DNA of 64,000 nucleotides from Rhizobiales bacterium NRL2 (GTDB lineage Bacteria; Pseudomonadota; Alphaproteobacteria; Minwuiales; Minwuiaceae): NCBI GenBank assembly GCA_001664005.1, contig CP016093.1, positions 2,487,001 through 2,551,000 of the forward strand, written 5' to 3'. Under the pieces are notes generated by a model. It ran no database searches. It was not told the DNA's origin and worked only from the letters and a program-made list of their open reading frames with translations. Positions 39,131 through 47,563 of this stretch are shown here, in pieces (position 1 is the stretch's first letter; each line of letters opens with the position of its first letter). The position numbers were made by a program, and so were the translations under genes.

Positions 39131-40489
39131 CTAATTGAGCAAGGCCGTGGGCAACCAGATCACGATCTGGGGTATGAATAATACAAGCCCGATGACCATT
39201 AGCTGCATGGCCACCAAGGGCACAACACCCCTATATATCTGCATGATATTGATTTCGGGCGGCGCTGCACCTTTCAGGAAAAACAGCGAAAACCCGAACG
39301 GCGGTGTCAGGAATGAGGTCTGCAGCACAAGCGCGATCAGCGCTGCAATCCAGACTTTCGCCAATGGTTCAGATCCCACGTAGGCGGCGAAATCCAGGTC
39401 CCTGATAACCGGGTACAATATTGGCAGAGACACCAGAATGATCTCAATCCAATCGATGAAGAACCCGAGAATGAACAGGATCAACAGGATGATCAGCAGG
39501 ACCTGAAAGTCCGAGATGGCAAGCCCGTCAAACAACCCCTCGGCAACATCGTCGCCGCCGTAGAAGCGAAACACCAAGGAGAAGATACTGGCGCCCAGCA
39601 CGACAAAAAACACCATTGCCGTCAGGATCATTGTGCGATGAAGCGCCTGCTTCAAAAGTGAAAAATCCTGGCCGCGATAAACAAAAATCAGTCCGGCGGC
39701 GCCAATGGCGCCAACCGCCGCTGCTTCAGAGGGCGCAACGATGCCGGAAATGATCGCGGCAAGAACCAGCAGGATCAAACCTACCGGTAACACGAAGCTG
39801 CGCAATACGTATTTGACGATGGAGATATCGGGCTTTTCGTCACCGGCCATCGAGGCCGCTCGCGGCCTCAGAATGTCCATGACGACAAAGTAAGTCGCAA
39901 ATGCCAGAGCGAGGATGAGCACTGGCACAATCGGCGCGAGGAACACTGATGCGATTGTTGCTTCGAGCGCGTCAGAAAGGAAAAATAGCATGATGGCCGG
40001 GGGCGCGATCACGCCGAGCGTCCCAGCTGCCGCAATCGCTCCTGTCGCAATCTCGGGCCGGTAACGCTGCTCCAGCATCGTCGGCAGTGCAGCAAACGTT
40101 ATCGTCGCCACCGATGCTCCGACAACACCAGCCATCGGCGCCAGCAGAAGGCCGATGATGATGACCGAAACGCACATGTTGCCGGGAATTTTGGAGATCA
40201 GCTTTTGCAGACAAAGCAGGAGCTCGCGCGCCGCGCCGCTCATCTCCAGCGCGACCCCCATGAACAAAAGGAGCGGCACTGCTGGGTAAACAAGGTTCTC
40301 TCCAATCGCGCTGTAGATGCGATACGGGATCAGGAAGAACGATTGGATCGGAAATTCGTCGATTACCAATCCGAGGACTGCGAAGCCAGCTCCAACCCCA
40401 GCCAGAACGGCGCCTACCGGAAAGCCGCTGAACAACAGCAACGCAAGCGTGACCAGCATCAGAATGGGAAGATAATCGACCAGTATCAT
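39131..40489 (-). CDS. TRAP transporter large permease (DctM-like)
   Basis: A 452-residue integral membrane protein of the DctM family with about a dozen helices. Typical parts include SGFPVGAVLAGVG, VPLLLFMGVALEMSG, APPAIMLFFLSD and LTPPFGFSLFFLKG. The ATG at 40489 overlaps the small permease stop by 4 bases. TRAP carriers import organic acids, using a periplasmic binding protein and the sodium gradient. No dctP gene lies nearby, so the substrate is unknown and function is uncertain without a partner from elsewhere. Confidence 0.88.
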   Translation of the reverse strand: MILVDYLPILMLVTLALLLFSGFPVGAVLAGVGAGFAVLGLVIDEFPIQSFFLIPYRIYSAIGENLVYPAVPLLLFMGVALEMSGAARELLLCLQKLISKIPGNMCVSVIIIGLLLAPMAGVVGASVATITFAALPTMLEQRYRPEIATGAIAAAGTLGVIAPPAIMLFFLSDALEATIASVFLAPIVPVLILALAFATYFVVMDILRPRAASMAGDEKPDISIVKYVLRSFVLPVGLILLVLAAIISGIVAPSEAAAVGAIGAAGLIFVYRGQDFSLLKQALHRTMILTAMVFFVVLGASIFSLVFRFYGGDDVAEGLFDGLAISDFQVLLIILLILFILGFFIDWIEIILVSLPILYPVIRDLDFAAYVGSEPLAKVWIAALIALVLQTSFLTPPFGFSLFFLKGAAPPEINIMQIYRGVVPLVAMQLMVIGLVLFIPQIVIWLPTALLN

Positions 40490-40992
40490 TTCCGGTCGCC
40501 CCTTTTTCGCCTGCCAGATGCGGCAAGACGAATGCAAGCGGCAAGAAAGAGAAACAGCGCCCCGGCCGGCAGTGCCGCCTTGATGATCCAACGGGAGGAC
40601 AAGCCCAAAGCGGCCCGAGAGCCTTCATCCTGCACGAATGAAATCCACGCCATGCGCGTGCCGAACCAAAGGATGATGAGTGCGAGTGGAATCAGGAGGA
40701 TGATAAGCAGGGTGCGTTCGGTCCTCTCGCGCCAGATTGGCGTAAGACGTTGCCGAATGACATCGACGCGTACATGCTTGTCGATCAAATAGGTGAATCC
40801 TATCCCGAACATCACGCAGGCAAAGAAGAAATGCCAGGTCAGTTCCTGTAAGGGTGTCGAGCCGAGCTGAAGGAACCGTCGTGTCGCAATATCGAATATT
40901 GAGGTGAGCGCCAGCCCGGGAAGAAAGACGAATGCTGCAATATTCCCCGCCAACGTTACAAAGCGGTGCGCCAAGCCCCCTGATCCTGACAT
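40486..40992 (-). CDS. TRAP transporter small permease (DctQ-like)
   Basis: A 168-residue protein with four membrane helices and the DctQ pattern FDIATRRFLQLGSTPLQELTWHFFFACVMFGIGFTYLIDKHVRVDV. It forms the small subunit of the TRAP permease with the overlapping downstream gene. The ORF begins at an ATG 45 bases upstream of the first conserved helix. Upstream of it are 244 bases with no gene, ending in an IS3 fragment, so a lost binding-protein gene is possible. Confidence 0.8.
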   Translation of the reverse strand: MSGSGGLAHRFVTLAGNIAAFVFLPGLALTSIFDIATRRFLQLGSTPLQELTWHFFFACVMFGIGFTYLIDKHVRVDVIRQRLTPIWRERTERTLLIILLIPLALIILWFGTRMAWISFVQDEGSRAALGLSSRWIIKAALPAGALFLFLAACIRLAASGRRKRGDRK

Positions 40993-41236
40993 GCTGCGTC
41001 TCCACGTCCCCCAACATGCCGTTACCCGAATCGGGTCGGCATGATCAGAGGCCTAACTATGCAAGTTCGAGTAACTAGAGGTTCAAGCGGAAAATCAGTT
41101 CGTCTACTCAGCTCATCGCCATTTCAGTTGAGGGTTTTCGGGATGGATTGGGCAGTTGGTTGGTCTTGACCCTTCAAACTGGTCCGATCGGGATGCGAAT
41201 TTTCGGGCACACTTCGGAAGCGAGAGGAGTGCCCAG

Positions 41237-41383
41237 ATGCCGAAGAAGCGATTCACCGATGAGCAGATTGCGTTCGCGCTCAGGCAGGCGGAGGCTGGCA
41301 CGAATGTTGGCGAGATCTGCCGGAAGATGGGCGTGTCGGAAGCGACGTTCTACCTCTATGGACGGCTCTCCCATTGCAAGTGA
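41237..41383 (+). pseudogene. IS3-family OrfA, 5' fragment
   Basis: The fragment MPKKRFTDEQIAFALRQAEA..GEICRKMGVSEATFY matches the helix-turn-helix start of IS3-group OrfA proteins. The match stops after TFYLYG, and the frame ends 7 codons later. OrfB and the right end are missing. It is the left scar of the IS remnant zone 41.2-42.5 kb. Confidence 0.75.
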
Positions 41384-41588
41384 TCTACGAACGAGTGCCT
41401 GGGTCAGTTGCTGACATCTATCCGGCATCTGACAGGCCATGCCTGTTGTGCCCAAATGGGGAATCCGCTCGCGCCGGCCTCTACAGCTGGTAGGCCTCAC
41501 CGGCCTCGATAAAAATCAGGCTCCTGGCGCGCCGGTCCGACCTGTGCATCTCATTTCTCGATCAGCTCGCAACCTGCAGGCGGGGCCT

Positions 41589-42320
41589 TCAGTGAGCGTT
41601 GTGGTAGACGTCGCCACTTCGGAGCACGGCCCAGATAATCCGTGCATTCTTGTTGGCGACGGCAACCGTGGCTCGGTTGAAGCCACGTCGCTCCCGAAGC
41701 TGGTTGACCCAGGTGTTGAAGGGATCGGTCCTTCTGCCCGCTATCCGAACGACCGATCTGGCGCCATGCACCAGCAGGGTCCGCAGGTGCTGACTGCCGC
41801 GCTTGGTTATGCCCAGCAGGACAGTACGATCTCCGCTCGAGTGCTGTCTGGGGACGAGACCGATCCAGGCCGACAGGTGACGACCGTTCTTGAACTCCGA
41901 ACCGTCCCCAATGACAGCGATCACGGCGGTCGCCGTCTTCGGACCGACCCCTTGATCTTTGCGATCCACTGGCACGCTTTACTGGAGCGGAACACCCGCT
42001 CGATCTTCTTGTCGAAGGATGCGATGCGGCGATCGAGATCCATGAACAGGTCTTGCAGTTCGCCAATCGCTTCCCGCGCCAGGCCAGTGAGCTCGTTCTC
42101 CAAGTCACCGAGGATCTCGGGGATCATGCGCCTGGCGCGGGTGATGCTCCTGGGGAAGGCGAAGCCGCGATCGTGAAGCAGGCCGCGGATCTGGCTGACG
42201 ACGGCAGTCCGATGATTGACCATGCGCTGGCGTGCCCGGTGCAAGGCCTGGATGTCCTGCTGCTCGATCGTCTTCTTGGGCACGAACTGCATGTGCGGCT
42301 GACGGACGGCCTAGCCATCA
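41589..42320 (-). pseudogene. IS110-family transposase remnant, truncated and frameshifted
   Basis: Two overlapping minus-strand frames give the C-terminal two thirds of an IS110/IS1111-type transposase. The first (up to about 42320) has RQPHMQFVPKKTIEQQD and HRARQRMVNHRTAV; the second (to 41589) has GVGPKTATAVIAVIGDG, FKNGRHLSAWIGLVPRQ and GITKRGSQHLRTLLVHGA. They are out of phase and change frame between about 41921 and 41975. The N-terminal DEDD catalytic domain is absent: the sequence breaks near 42320-42330 into a fragment of an SDR gene on the other strand. Confidence 0.78.
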
Positions 42321-42327
42321 AGGTCGC

Positions 42328-42546
42328 GACGAAGGCATCCGTGTCAACGCAGTACGGCCCGGACTGATCGACACCGATATCTACGAATGCGCCGGCATAC
42401 CCGACCAGGCGAGCCGCGTGGGATCGACCGTGCCGCTCGGCCGCGCCGGCACGCCGGAGGAGGTGGCTGCGGCCGTGGTCTGGCTGCTGTCCGACGCGGC
42501 CTCATATGTCTCCGGCGCGCTTCTGGATGTGGGGGGCGGGTGTTAA
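42328..42546 (+). pseudogene. SDR-family oxidoreductase, C-terminal fragment
   Basis: About 70 codons encode the end of a short-chain dehydrogenase: GIRVNAVRPGLIDTDIY, VPLGRAGTPEEVAAAVVWLLSDAASYVSGALLDVGGGC. The catalytic Ser/Tyr/Lys and the Rossmann part are missing upstream, where the IS110 remnant begins. This is debris left by insertion and deletion, not a working gene. Confidence 0.8.
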
Positions 42547-42687
42547 CGAACCGAGCGTGGCCACCTTCGAACCCCCGGCACAGGCGCTCGAGGGCAGGGA
42601 CGATCACCGCGGCAAGGTCGGTGCTCGCCCGACAGAGCTTTGGGAGCGACGCGGCGACGCCCTGCTCCTGCGCCAGGCAATACCGTT

Positions 42688-42723
42688 CCCGAAGATGTGA
42701 CGTCTTGCATCTTCACATCCGGG
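42688..42723. promoter_or_regulatory. Dyad upstream of the second copper operon
   Basis: CCCG and GATGTGA (42688-42700, with AA between) are complementary to TCACATC and CGGG (42713-42723). The dyad lies 24 bases before the start codon at 42747. It may be an operator or an attenuating hairpin; no -35/-10 pair of the 19-base MerR type was seen here. Confidence 0.4.
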
Positions 42724-42746
42724 ATCGGGCAACGTAGAAGCATCGG

Positions 42747-43088
42747 ATGATCCGTCGAAGCCGCATGTTTACCATTGTCCTGTTCGCGCTGTTCGCGGCG
42801 GGCATGGTCGTGAATTCGGCGGCGACGGCTTCCATGTCGCTGAAGATGGCTCTCGGCGACATCGGCGCGGTCGACATGAAGGACTGCCAGGATTGCGGTG
42901 CTGTCGACGACGGCGAGGACAACATGCTGACGTGCGACATTGATTGCACGATCTCCTTTGCGGCACATCTTGGCCAGGGTGACTCGTACACCCCGCGCGT
43001 CGCGGAATTGGGCACGCCACCGAACACAAACCATCTGACAGGACGACTCAGTCAGCCCGACCCCTATCCTCCGCGACTCCTCATCTGA
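42747..43088 (+). CDS. Small exported Cys-rich hypothetical protein
   Basis: A 113-residue protein with a signal peptide (FTIVLFALFAAGMVVNSAATA). The mature part has cysteines in pairs (DCQDCG, then TCDIDC), which could form disulfides or bind metal. I do not recognise a family. It is the first gene before the multicopper oxidase and parallels the small His/Cys protein that opens the other copper operon, but the two sequences are not alike. The Shine-Dalgarno is weak. Confidence 0.55.
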   Translation: MIRRSRMFTIVLFALFAAGMVVNSAATASMSLKMALGDIGAVDMKDCQDCGAVDDGEDNMLTCDIDCTISFAAHLGQGDSYTPRVAELGTPPNTNHLTGRLSQPDPYPPRLLI

Positions 43089-43097
43089 TCCGACGGC

Positions 43098-43117
43098 AAT
43101 CGGAGTGCGCTCCGATT
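43098..43117 (+). terminator. Hairpin between the small Cys-rich gene and the multicopper oxidase
   Basis: AATCGGAG (43098-43105) and CTCCGATT (43110-43117) form a perfect 8-bp stem with a 4-base loop, 10 bases after the stop at 43088. There is no T-run, so it may be a partial terminator or an RNA-processing site. Confidence 0.4.
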
Positions 43118-43228
43118 CCTGCGTGCCGGCGCGATACCCGGATGAACATCCGGATCATCGCCCTGACCTCATGCACAGGCCGACATCTCTGTGCGTGGTG
43201 CAACCAGAGCATCAGATGAGCACCCAAA

Positions 43229-44695
43229 ATGTCATCAATTCCTACGCTGCCGCTATCGCGGCGAAGCCTGCTGACAGCAATTTCTGCCGGTGCGGCGGGG
43301 CTCACCTTGCCGAACCTTGTGGCAAATGCCGCTCGCGCCACCGGGACCAGGGAATTCACGTTGCGCGCGGCGCCCGGTCGGACACGTCTCGCACCTGATC
43401 TGCACGGCGAGACGCCGGTCTGGGGTTACAACGGCGCCGTCCCGGGTCCTGAGATCCGTGTTCGCCAGGGCGAGCGACTTCGCATCACGGTCGAGAACGC
43501 TCTGGCCGAGGAAACCACGGTCCACTGGCACGGGGTGCGGCTGCCGAACGCGATGGACGGCGTCCCGCACCTGACCCAACGCCCGATCGCCGCCGGCGAG
43601 ACCTTCATCTACGAGTTCGACGCGGTCGATGCCGGGACGTTCTGGTATCACCCGCACCAGCGCAGCTTCGAACAGGTCGGGCGTGGTCTCTACGGTCCCC
43701 TGATCATCGAGGAGGCGGAGCCGTTCCGTGTGGACCGCGAACTGACCTGGGTCCTCGACGACTGGCGGCTGACGCAATCGGCCGAGATCAGCGACGACTT
43801 CGGCAACCGCCACGATATCAGCCACGGTGGCCGGGTCGGCAATACGGTCACGATCAACGGCCGCGTGCCGGGCGAATTCCCGGTGCGTAGCGGCGAGCGG
43901 GTCCGGTTGCGGCTGATCAACGCGGCGAACGCCCGCATCTTCGGGCTCGACTTCCGGGATCAGGCCCCCACGGTGATCGCACTCGACGGCCAGCCGGTCA
44001 CCCCGCACGAGCCGCCGAACGGTCTCGTCGTCCTCGGACCGGCCATGCGCGTCGACCTGATCATCGACATGACCGGTGAGCCGGGCAGCCGGGCGACCGT
44101 CGCCGACCGCTTCTACGAGGGCCTCGAATACCGGCTGGTCGATTTCGCATATGACCGGTCCCGGCTCCGGGACGATGCGCCCGACTGGCCCGTCGCCCTG
44201 CCGGCCAACCCGCTGCCGGAGCCCGATCCCGCCCCGGCGCGCCGGCACGACGTCGTATTCAACGGCGGCATGATGGGCGCGATGGTGATGCGCGAGATGG
44301 GCGGCAGCATGGGGCAAGGCGGCTCGGGCGGCATGGGCGGCGGAATGATGGGCATGATGCGCGGCAACGGCGTCTGGTTCATCAACGGCAAGGCCGCCGA
44401 GGGCCACGTGCTCGACCCGATGCTGACGCTCGAACGCGGCCGGAGCCATGTCATCGCGATGACCAACGCGACAGCCTGGCATCATCCGATGCATCTGCAC
44501 GGCCATTCGTTCCGCGTGATCTCACGCAACGGCGCGCCAACGGCCCACCGCGAATGGCAGGACACCGTCCTGATGGCGCCGCGGGAGAAGGTCGAGATCG
44601 CCCTCGTCGCCGACAATCCCGGCGACTGGATGTTCCATTGCCACATTCTCGAGCACCAGGCGGCGGGAATGATGGGCGTCATTCGTGTCGCCTGA
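43229..44695 (+). CDS. Multicopper oxidase with Tat signal (CueO-like)
   Basis: A 488-residue multicopper oxidase. The twin-arginine start LSRRSLLTAISAGAAGL targets a folded enzyme for Tat export. Copper ligands are in VHWHGVRLP, WYHPHQ, HPMHLHGHSF and HCHILEHQAAGMM. A Met/Gly-rich loop around residues 345-380 (including MGGGMMGMM) resembles the copper-binding helix of CueO. It probably detoxifies Cu(I). It is different from the CopA at 25229 and is not paired with CopB. DUF411 follows after 25 bases. Confidence 0.9.
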   Translation: MSSIPTLPLSRRSLLTAISAGAAGLTLPNLVANAARATGTREFTLRAAPGRTRLAPDLHGETPVWGYNGAVPGPEIRVRQGERLRITVENALAEETTVHWHGVRLPNAMDGVPHLTQRPIAAGETFIYEFDAVDAGTFWYHPHQRSFEQVGRGLYGPLIIEEAEPFRVDRELTWVLDDWRLTQSAEISDDFGNRHDISHGGRVGNTVTINGRVPGEFPVRSGERVRLRLINAANARIFGLDFRDQAPTVIALDGQPVTPHEPPNGLVVLGPAMRVDLIIDMTGEPGSRATVADRFYEGLEYRLVDFAYDRSRLRDDAPDWPVALPANPLPEPDPAPARRHDVVFNGGMMGAMVMREMGGSMGQGGSGGMGGGMMGMMRGNGVWFINGKAAEGHVLDPMLTLERGRSHVIAMTNATAWHHPMHLHGHSFRVISRNGAPTAHREWQDTVLMAPREKVEIALVADNPGDWMFHCHILEHQAAGMMGVIRVA

Positions 44696-44720
44696 CCCAT
44701 CGACAAGGAGGAAATCAATC

Positions 44721-45161
44721 ATGCGCAAGATCATTTCGGCGGCCCTTTTCGGGCTGGCCCTCGCCGTCGCGGCGCCAGCGTTCGCCGATCAGCCGTCCCG
44801 TGACGTCACATTGTACAAGGCGCCCCAATGCGGCTGCTGCGGAGGTTATGCCGACTATCTGCGGCAGAACGGGTTCGAAGTTACCGTGAAGCCGACCCAC
44901 GAACTGCCGCAGATGAGCAGGCTGGCCGGAATTCCGGAGAACTTCGAAGGCTGCCACCTGTCAATGATCGACAATTATGTCGTCAGCGGCCATGTGCCGG
45001 TCGCCACCGTCGAGCGGTTGCTGAGCGAGAAGCCGAAGATTGCGGGCATCACGCTTCCCGGCATGCCGCAGGGTTCGCCGGGCATGTCCGGCGTGAAGAC
45101 GCAGCCGTTCACGATCTATGAGATCGGCCCGGTTCCGCCCACGGTCTATGCGGTCGAATGA
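44721..45161 (+). CDS. DUF411 metal-binding periplasmic protein
   Basis: A 146-residue exported protein of the DUF411 family. After the signal peptide (ending AFA) comes [24 protein letters not shown] with the cysteine cluster CGCC, and later [21 protein letters not shown] with a fourth cysteine. These proteins accompany copper and silver resistance genes and are thought to bind metal. The ATG at 44721 follows AAGGAGG closely. The stop overlaps the cytochrome c gene. Confidence 0.88.
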   Translation: MRKIISAALFGLALAVAAPAFADQPSRDVTLYKAPQCGCCGGYADYLRQNGFEVTVKPTHELPQMSRLAGIPENFEGCHLSMIDNYVVSGHVPVATVERLLSEKPKIAGITLPGMPQGSPGMSGVKTQPFTIYEIGPVPPTVYAVE

Positions 45162-45643
45162 GGGCGGCGGCCTCGATGTTTCGCGAACAGGGCCGGTGTG
45201 CCCTGTTCGCCGCCGGCGTAGCGGCGGCGGCGGTGGTCGCCTGGCCGGCGTCCGCCACCCAGGCGGATCCTGACGAAAGGGCGCAGGTCAAGCGTGGCGG
45301 TGAACTCTATGCGCTTCACTGCGCAGCCTGCCACGGCGCGCGACTGGAAGGGCAGCCGGACTGGCGTCGACGCAAGCCGGATGGCCGGCTGCCCGCACCG
45401 CCTCACGACGAGACCGGACACACCTGGCACCATCCTGACGCAATCCTGTTCGCCATCACGCGTGACGGCTTCGCCGCGCATGCCCCGGACGGCTACGAGA
45501 CCGACATGCCGGGCTTCGGCGACGCGCTCTCCGACAACGACATCCGCGCAGTGCTGGCGTTCATCAAATCGCACTGGCCCGAGCATATCCGGGCCCGCCG
45601 CCGCGCGGCGGCGGTGCGGATGGAGAAGGAACCAAGGCAATGA
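45158..45643 (+). CDS. Periplasmic c-type cytochrome
   Basis: A 161-residue class I cytochrome c. The signal sequence is followed by one haem motif, CAACH, at residues 55-59, and the likely axial methionine is M117 in TDMPGF. Only one haem is predicted. It may take electrons from the multicopper oxidase or from TlpA-linked thiol chemistry. The start overlaps the DUF411 stop, and the stop overlaps the start of a small membrane protein gene. Confidence 0.88.
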   Translation: MRAAASMFREQGRCALFAAGVAAAAVVAWPASATQADPDERAQVKRGGELYALHCAACHGARLEGQPDWRRRKPDGRLPAPPHDETGHTWHHPDAILFAITRDGFAAHAPDGYETDMPGFGDALSDNDIRAVLAFIKSHWPEHIRARRRAAAVRMEKEPRQ

Positions 45644-45777
45644 TGCACGATTCATACGGAATGATGTGGGGCATGGGACTGATCTGGCTGTTGGTCCTAA
45701 TCCTCCTCGTCCTGGCCATCGCCGCGCTGGTCAAGTTTCTCTTTTTCCGGCGGCGAAAGGACGACGGCAATGGCTGA
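45640..45777 (+). CDS. 45-residue membrane protein
   Basis: A frame of 45 codons. It begins [13 protein letters not shown], has one membrane helix of about 22 residues ([20 protein letters not shown]) and ends in a positive tail [11 protein letters not shown]. The Met/His/Trp start is reminiscent of small copper-operon membrane proteins. Overlaps on both sides (4 bases with the cytochrome gene, 8 with the next) and high coding-style composition support that it is real. No function is known. Confidence 0.6.
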   Translation: MMHDSYGMMWGMGLIWLLVLILLVLAIAALVKFLFFRRRKDDGNG

Positions 45778-46366
45778 GAATCCCGCCATGAGCGCCGGAA
45801 CCCGTGTTGGAACCCTGGTCAGGAACTGGCGCTTCGCCTTCCCGGTCGCGCTCTTTGGCGTGATAGCGGCGGCGCTCTGGACCGGATTGTCTCTCAATCC
45901 AAAGGAAATACCCTCCGCGTTGATCGGCAAGGCCGTTCCCGCATTCGACCTTCCACCGGTACAGGGGCGCGCGCAGGGCCTTTCGGATGCGGACCTCCGG
46001 GGTGAAGTCAGCCTTCTCAATGTCTTCGCGTCATGGTGCACGGCCTGCCGCGCGGAACACCCGTTGTTCATGCAATTGGCCAGATCGGGAGCGGTGCCGA
46101 TTCACGGTCTCAACTACAAGGACAGACCGAACGATGCGGCCGCATGGCTTGACGAGCTTGGGGATCCCTATTCGCGGACCGGAGCGGATCTGAATGGCCG
46201 GGTCGGCATCGACTTCGGTGTCTACGGCGTGCCCGAAACCTTTGTCATCGGCGCAGACGGCCGCATTGCCTACAAGCATATCGGCCCCGTGACCCCTCAG
46301 GCGTTGAAGGACGTGATTCTGCCGCTGATCGGCCGGCTCCGCGAAGAAGGGAAACCCCTGCCATGA
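45770..46366 (+). CDS. CcmG/DsbE-like thiol:disulfide interchange protein
   Basis: A 198-residue membrane-anchored thioredoxin-fold protein. One helix (about residues 22-42) precedes the periplasmic domain with the active site ASWCTAC (C90 and C93) and a GVYGVPETFVIG cis-proline region. CcmG/DsbE reduces apocytochrome c or other thiols with electrons from CcdA, and ccdA lies 3.4 kb downstream in this cluster. The neighbouring cytochrome c is a plausible client. It is not part of a full ccm operon. Confidence 0.85.
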   Translation: MAENPAMSAGTRVGTLVRNWRFAFPVALFGVIAAALWTGLSLNPKEIPSALIGKAVPAFDLPPVQGRAQGLSDADLRGEVSLLNVFASWCTACRAEHPLFMQLARSGAVPIHGLNYKDRPNDAAAWLDELGDPYSRTGADLNGRVGIDFGVYGVPETFVIGADGRIAYKHIGPVTPQALKDVILPLIGRLREEGKPLP

Positions 46367-46902
46367 GACTGCTCGCGTTCGTCGCCATATCGGTAGTTCT
46401 CGTCACTTCAGCCTTGCGCGCCGAACAAGCGCCTATGTCGCTGCATGATGAACCGCGGCCAATCCCGCCGATCGGGTTCAAGGACGGCGATGGCCGCGAC
46501 TACGACCTCGATGACTGGCGCGGCCGGATCGTTCTGCTCAACATCTGGGCCACGTGGTGTCCGCCCTGCCGCCATGAAATGCCGACGCTCGACAGACTTC
46601 AGGATCAGCTCGGCGGCGAACGCTTCGAAGTTATCGCCCTTTCGATCGACAGGGCTGGCGTCGGAGTCGTTCGGAGCTTCTTCGAGGAGACGGGAGTGCG
46701 GCGACTTCGGCTTTTCATCGATGAAACGGGCGAGTCGGTCAGGGAACTCGGCGCCTTCGGATTGCCGACGACCCTGCTGATCGGCCCCCGGGGCAACGAA
46801 CTGGCCCGGCTCGTCGGACCTGCCGAGTGGGACACTCCGGAGATGGTCGCGTTCCTGGAGACCGTGATCGCCGAACATACAGGAAAGCAGACAAGGCCAT
46901 GA
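46363..46902 (+). CDS. TlpA-family thioredoxin-like protein
   Basis: A 179-residue exported thioredoxin-fold protein. The signal peptide ends near LRA, and the active site is WATWCPPCRHEM (C66, C69) with FGLPTTLLIG as the cis-Pro region. TlpA-type reductants reduce copper sites of SCO and oxidase proteins. It is adjacent to SCO and PCuAC genes here. The ATG overlaps the CcmG-like stop by 4 bases. Confidence 0.87.
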   Translation: MRLLAFVAISVVLVTSALRAEQAPMSLHDEPRPIPPIGFKDGDGRDYDLDDWRGRIVLLNIWATWCPPCRHEMPTLDRLQDQLGGERFEVIALSIDRAGVGVVRSFFEETGVRRLRLFIDETGESVRELGAFGLPTTLLIGPRGNELARLVGPAEWDTPEMVAFLETVIAEHTGKQTRP

Positions 46903-47213
46903 CGACTGAGGATATTCCTGACAAGGGAGCCCATGCCTCGCCGCGACGCACCCTTCCGGCCTGGCTGACAGAGCGCCGCACCCTCTTGCTGGCGGCGGCC
47001 GCGGCCGCAGGCGTCGGCCTGTTTTCGAACTGGAGTTGGCTGACGGCGGTCGGGGCCGCGCCGATCCTGCTCGCCTTCGTCCCGTGTCTGGCCATGTGCG
47101 CGCTCGGTTTCTGCATGCGCGGCGGCGGTGCGGGCGCGTGCAAGACCCGCGGCAGTGCATCAGTCAGGCCAGGAGTGCCTGACGTTACCCCTCAGCGTTC
47201 TGGAGAACTCTGA
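46899..47213 (+). CDS. Small membrane protein
   Basis: A 104-residue protein with two hydrophobic stretches (LLLAAAAAAGVGLF and WLTAVGAAPILLAFVPCLAMCALGF). The second has CxxxC (PCLAMCALGFC) that might bind metal or form a disulfide. No family can be assigned. It starts inside the TlpA-like gene (4-base overlap) and is followed after 28 bases by a Met-rich exported protein. Confidence 0.6.
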   Translation: MTTEDIPDKGAHASPRRTLPAWLTERRTLLLAAAAAAGVGLFSNWSWLTAVGAAPILLAFVPCLAMCALGFCMRGGGAGACKTRGSASVRPGVPDVTPQRSGEL

Positions 47214-47241
47214 GATCCAAAACCGAGAAAGGAAACCGACC

Positions 47242-47508
47242 ATGCGCAATACACTCAAGACCCTGACCGTTGTCGGCGGCCTGTTCGCCGCGACATCCCT
47301 TGCCTTCGCTGACGAGCAACAGCCGCAGCAGCCGAAGGAACGGATGCCGGGAATGATGCAGGACGAAAACGGGATGTCCGGCATGATGGGCATGATGCAG
47401 ATGATGCAGCAGATGGGTCCGATGATGGAGGAATGCCGCGAGATGATGGCGGCCATGACGGACCACATGAAATCGGGCCCGCACGCGCCCGACTCTCGCG
47501 ACGGCTGA
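47242..47508 (+). CDS. Met-rich exported small protein
   Basis: An 88-residue protein. The signal peptide (ending LAFA) is followed by a methionine-rich core in which MGMMQMMQQMGPMMEE is the densest part. Methionine-rich proteins of this type bind Cu(I). The start at 47242 was picked because the signal peptide begins there and GAAAGGAAA precedes it. A hairpin follows the stop. Confidence 0.72.
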   Translation: MRNTLKTLTVVGGLFAATSLAFADEQQPQQPKERMPGMMQDENGMSGMMGMMQMMQQMGPMMEECREMMAAMTDHMKSGPHAPDSRDG

Positions 47509-47516
47509 TTGTAATG

Positions 47517-47545
47517 GCCCGCCCGGGCATTCTGCGCGGGCGGGC
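47517..47545 (+). terminator. GC-rich hairpin after the Met-rich gene
   Basis: GCCCGCCCG (47517-47525) and CGGGCGGGC (47537-47545) form a 9-bp stem with an 11-base loop. No T-run follows. It may reduce read-through from the MCO part into the SCO part of the cluster. Confidence 0.5.
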
Positions 47546-47563
47546 GCATTCCGAGGTGATCCG

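Noticed and set aside
39131-40992. TAXI protein at 62659 as the missing partner of the island TRAP permease
   Set aside because: The permease is of the separate DctQ/DctM kind, while TAXI proteins work with fused permeases. They also lie on different sides of the island boundary.
42747-43088. Paralogue of the small His/Cys protein at 27708-28055
   Set aside because: Both are short, exported and open copper operons, but their sequences share no alignable motif.
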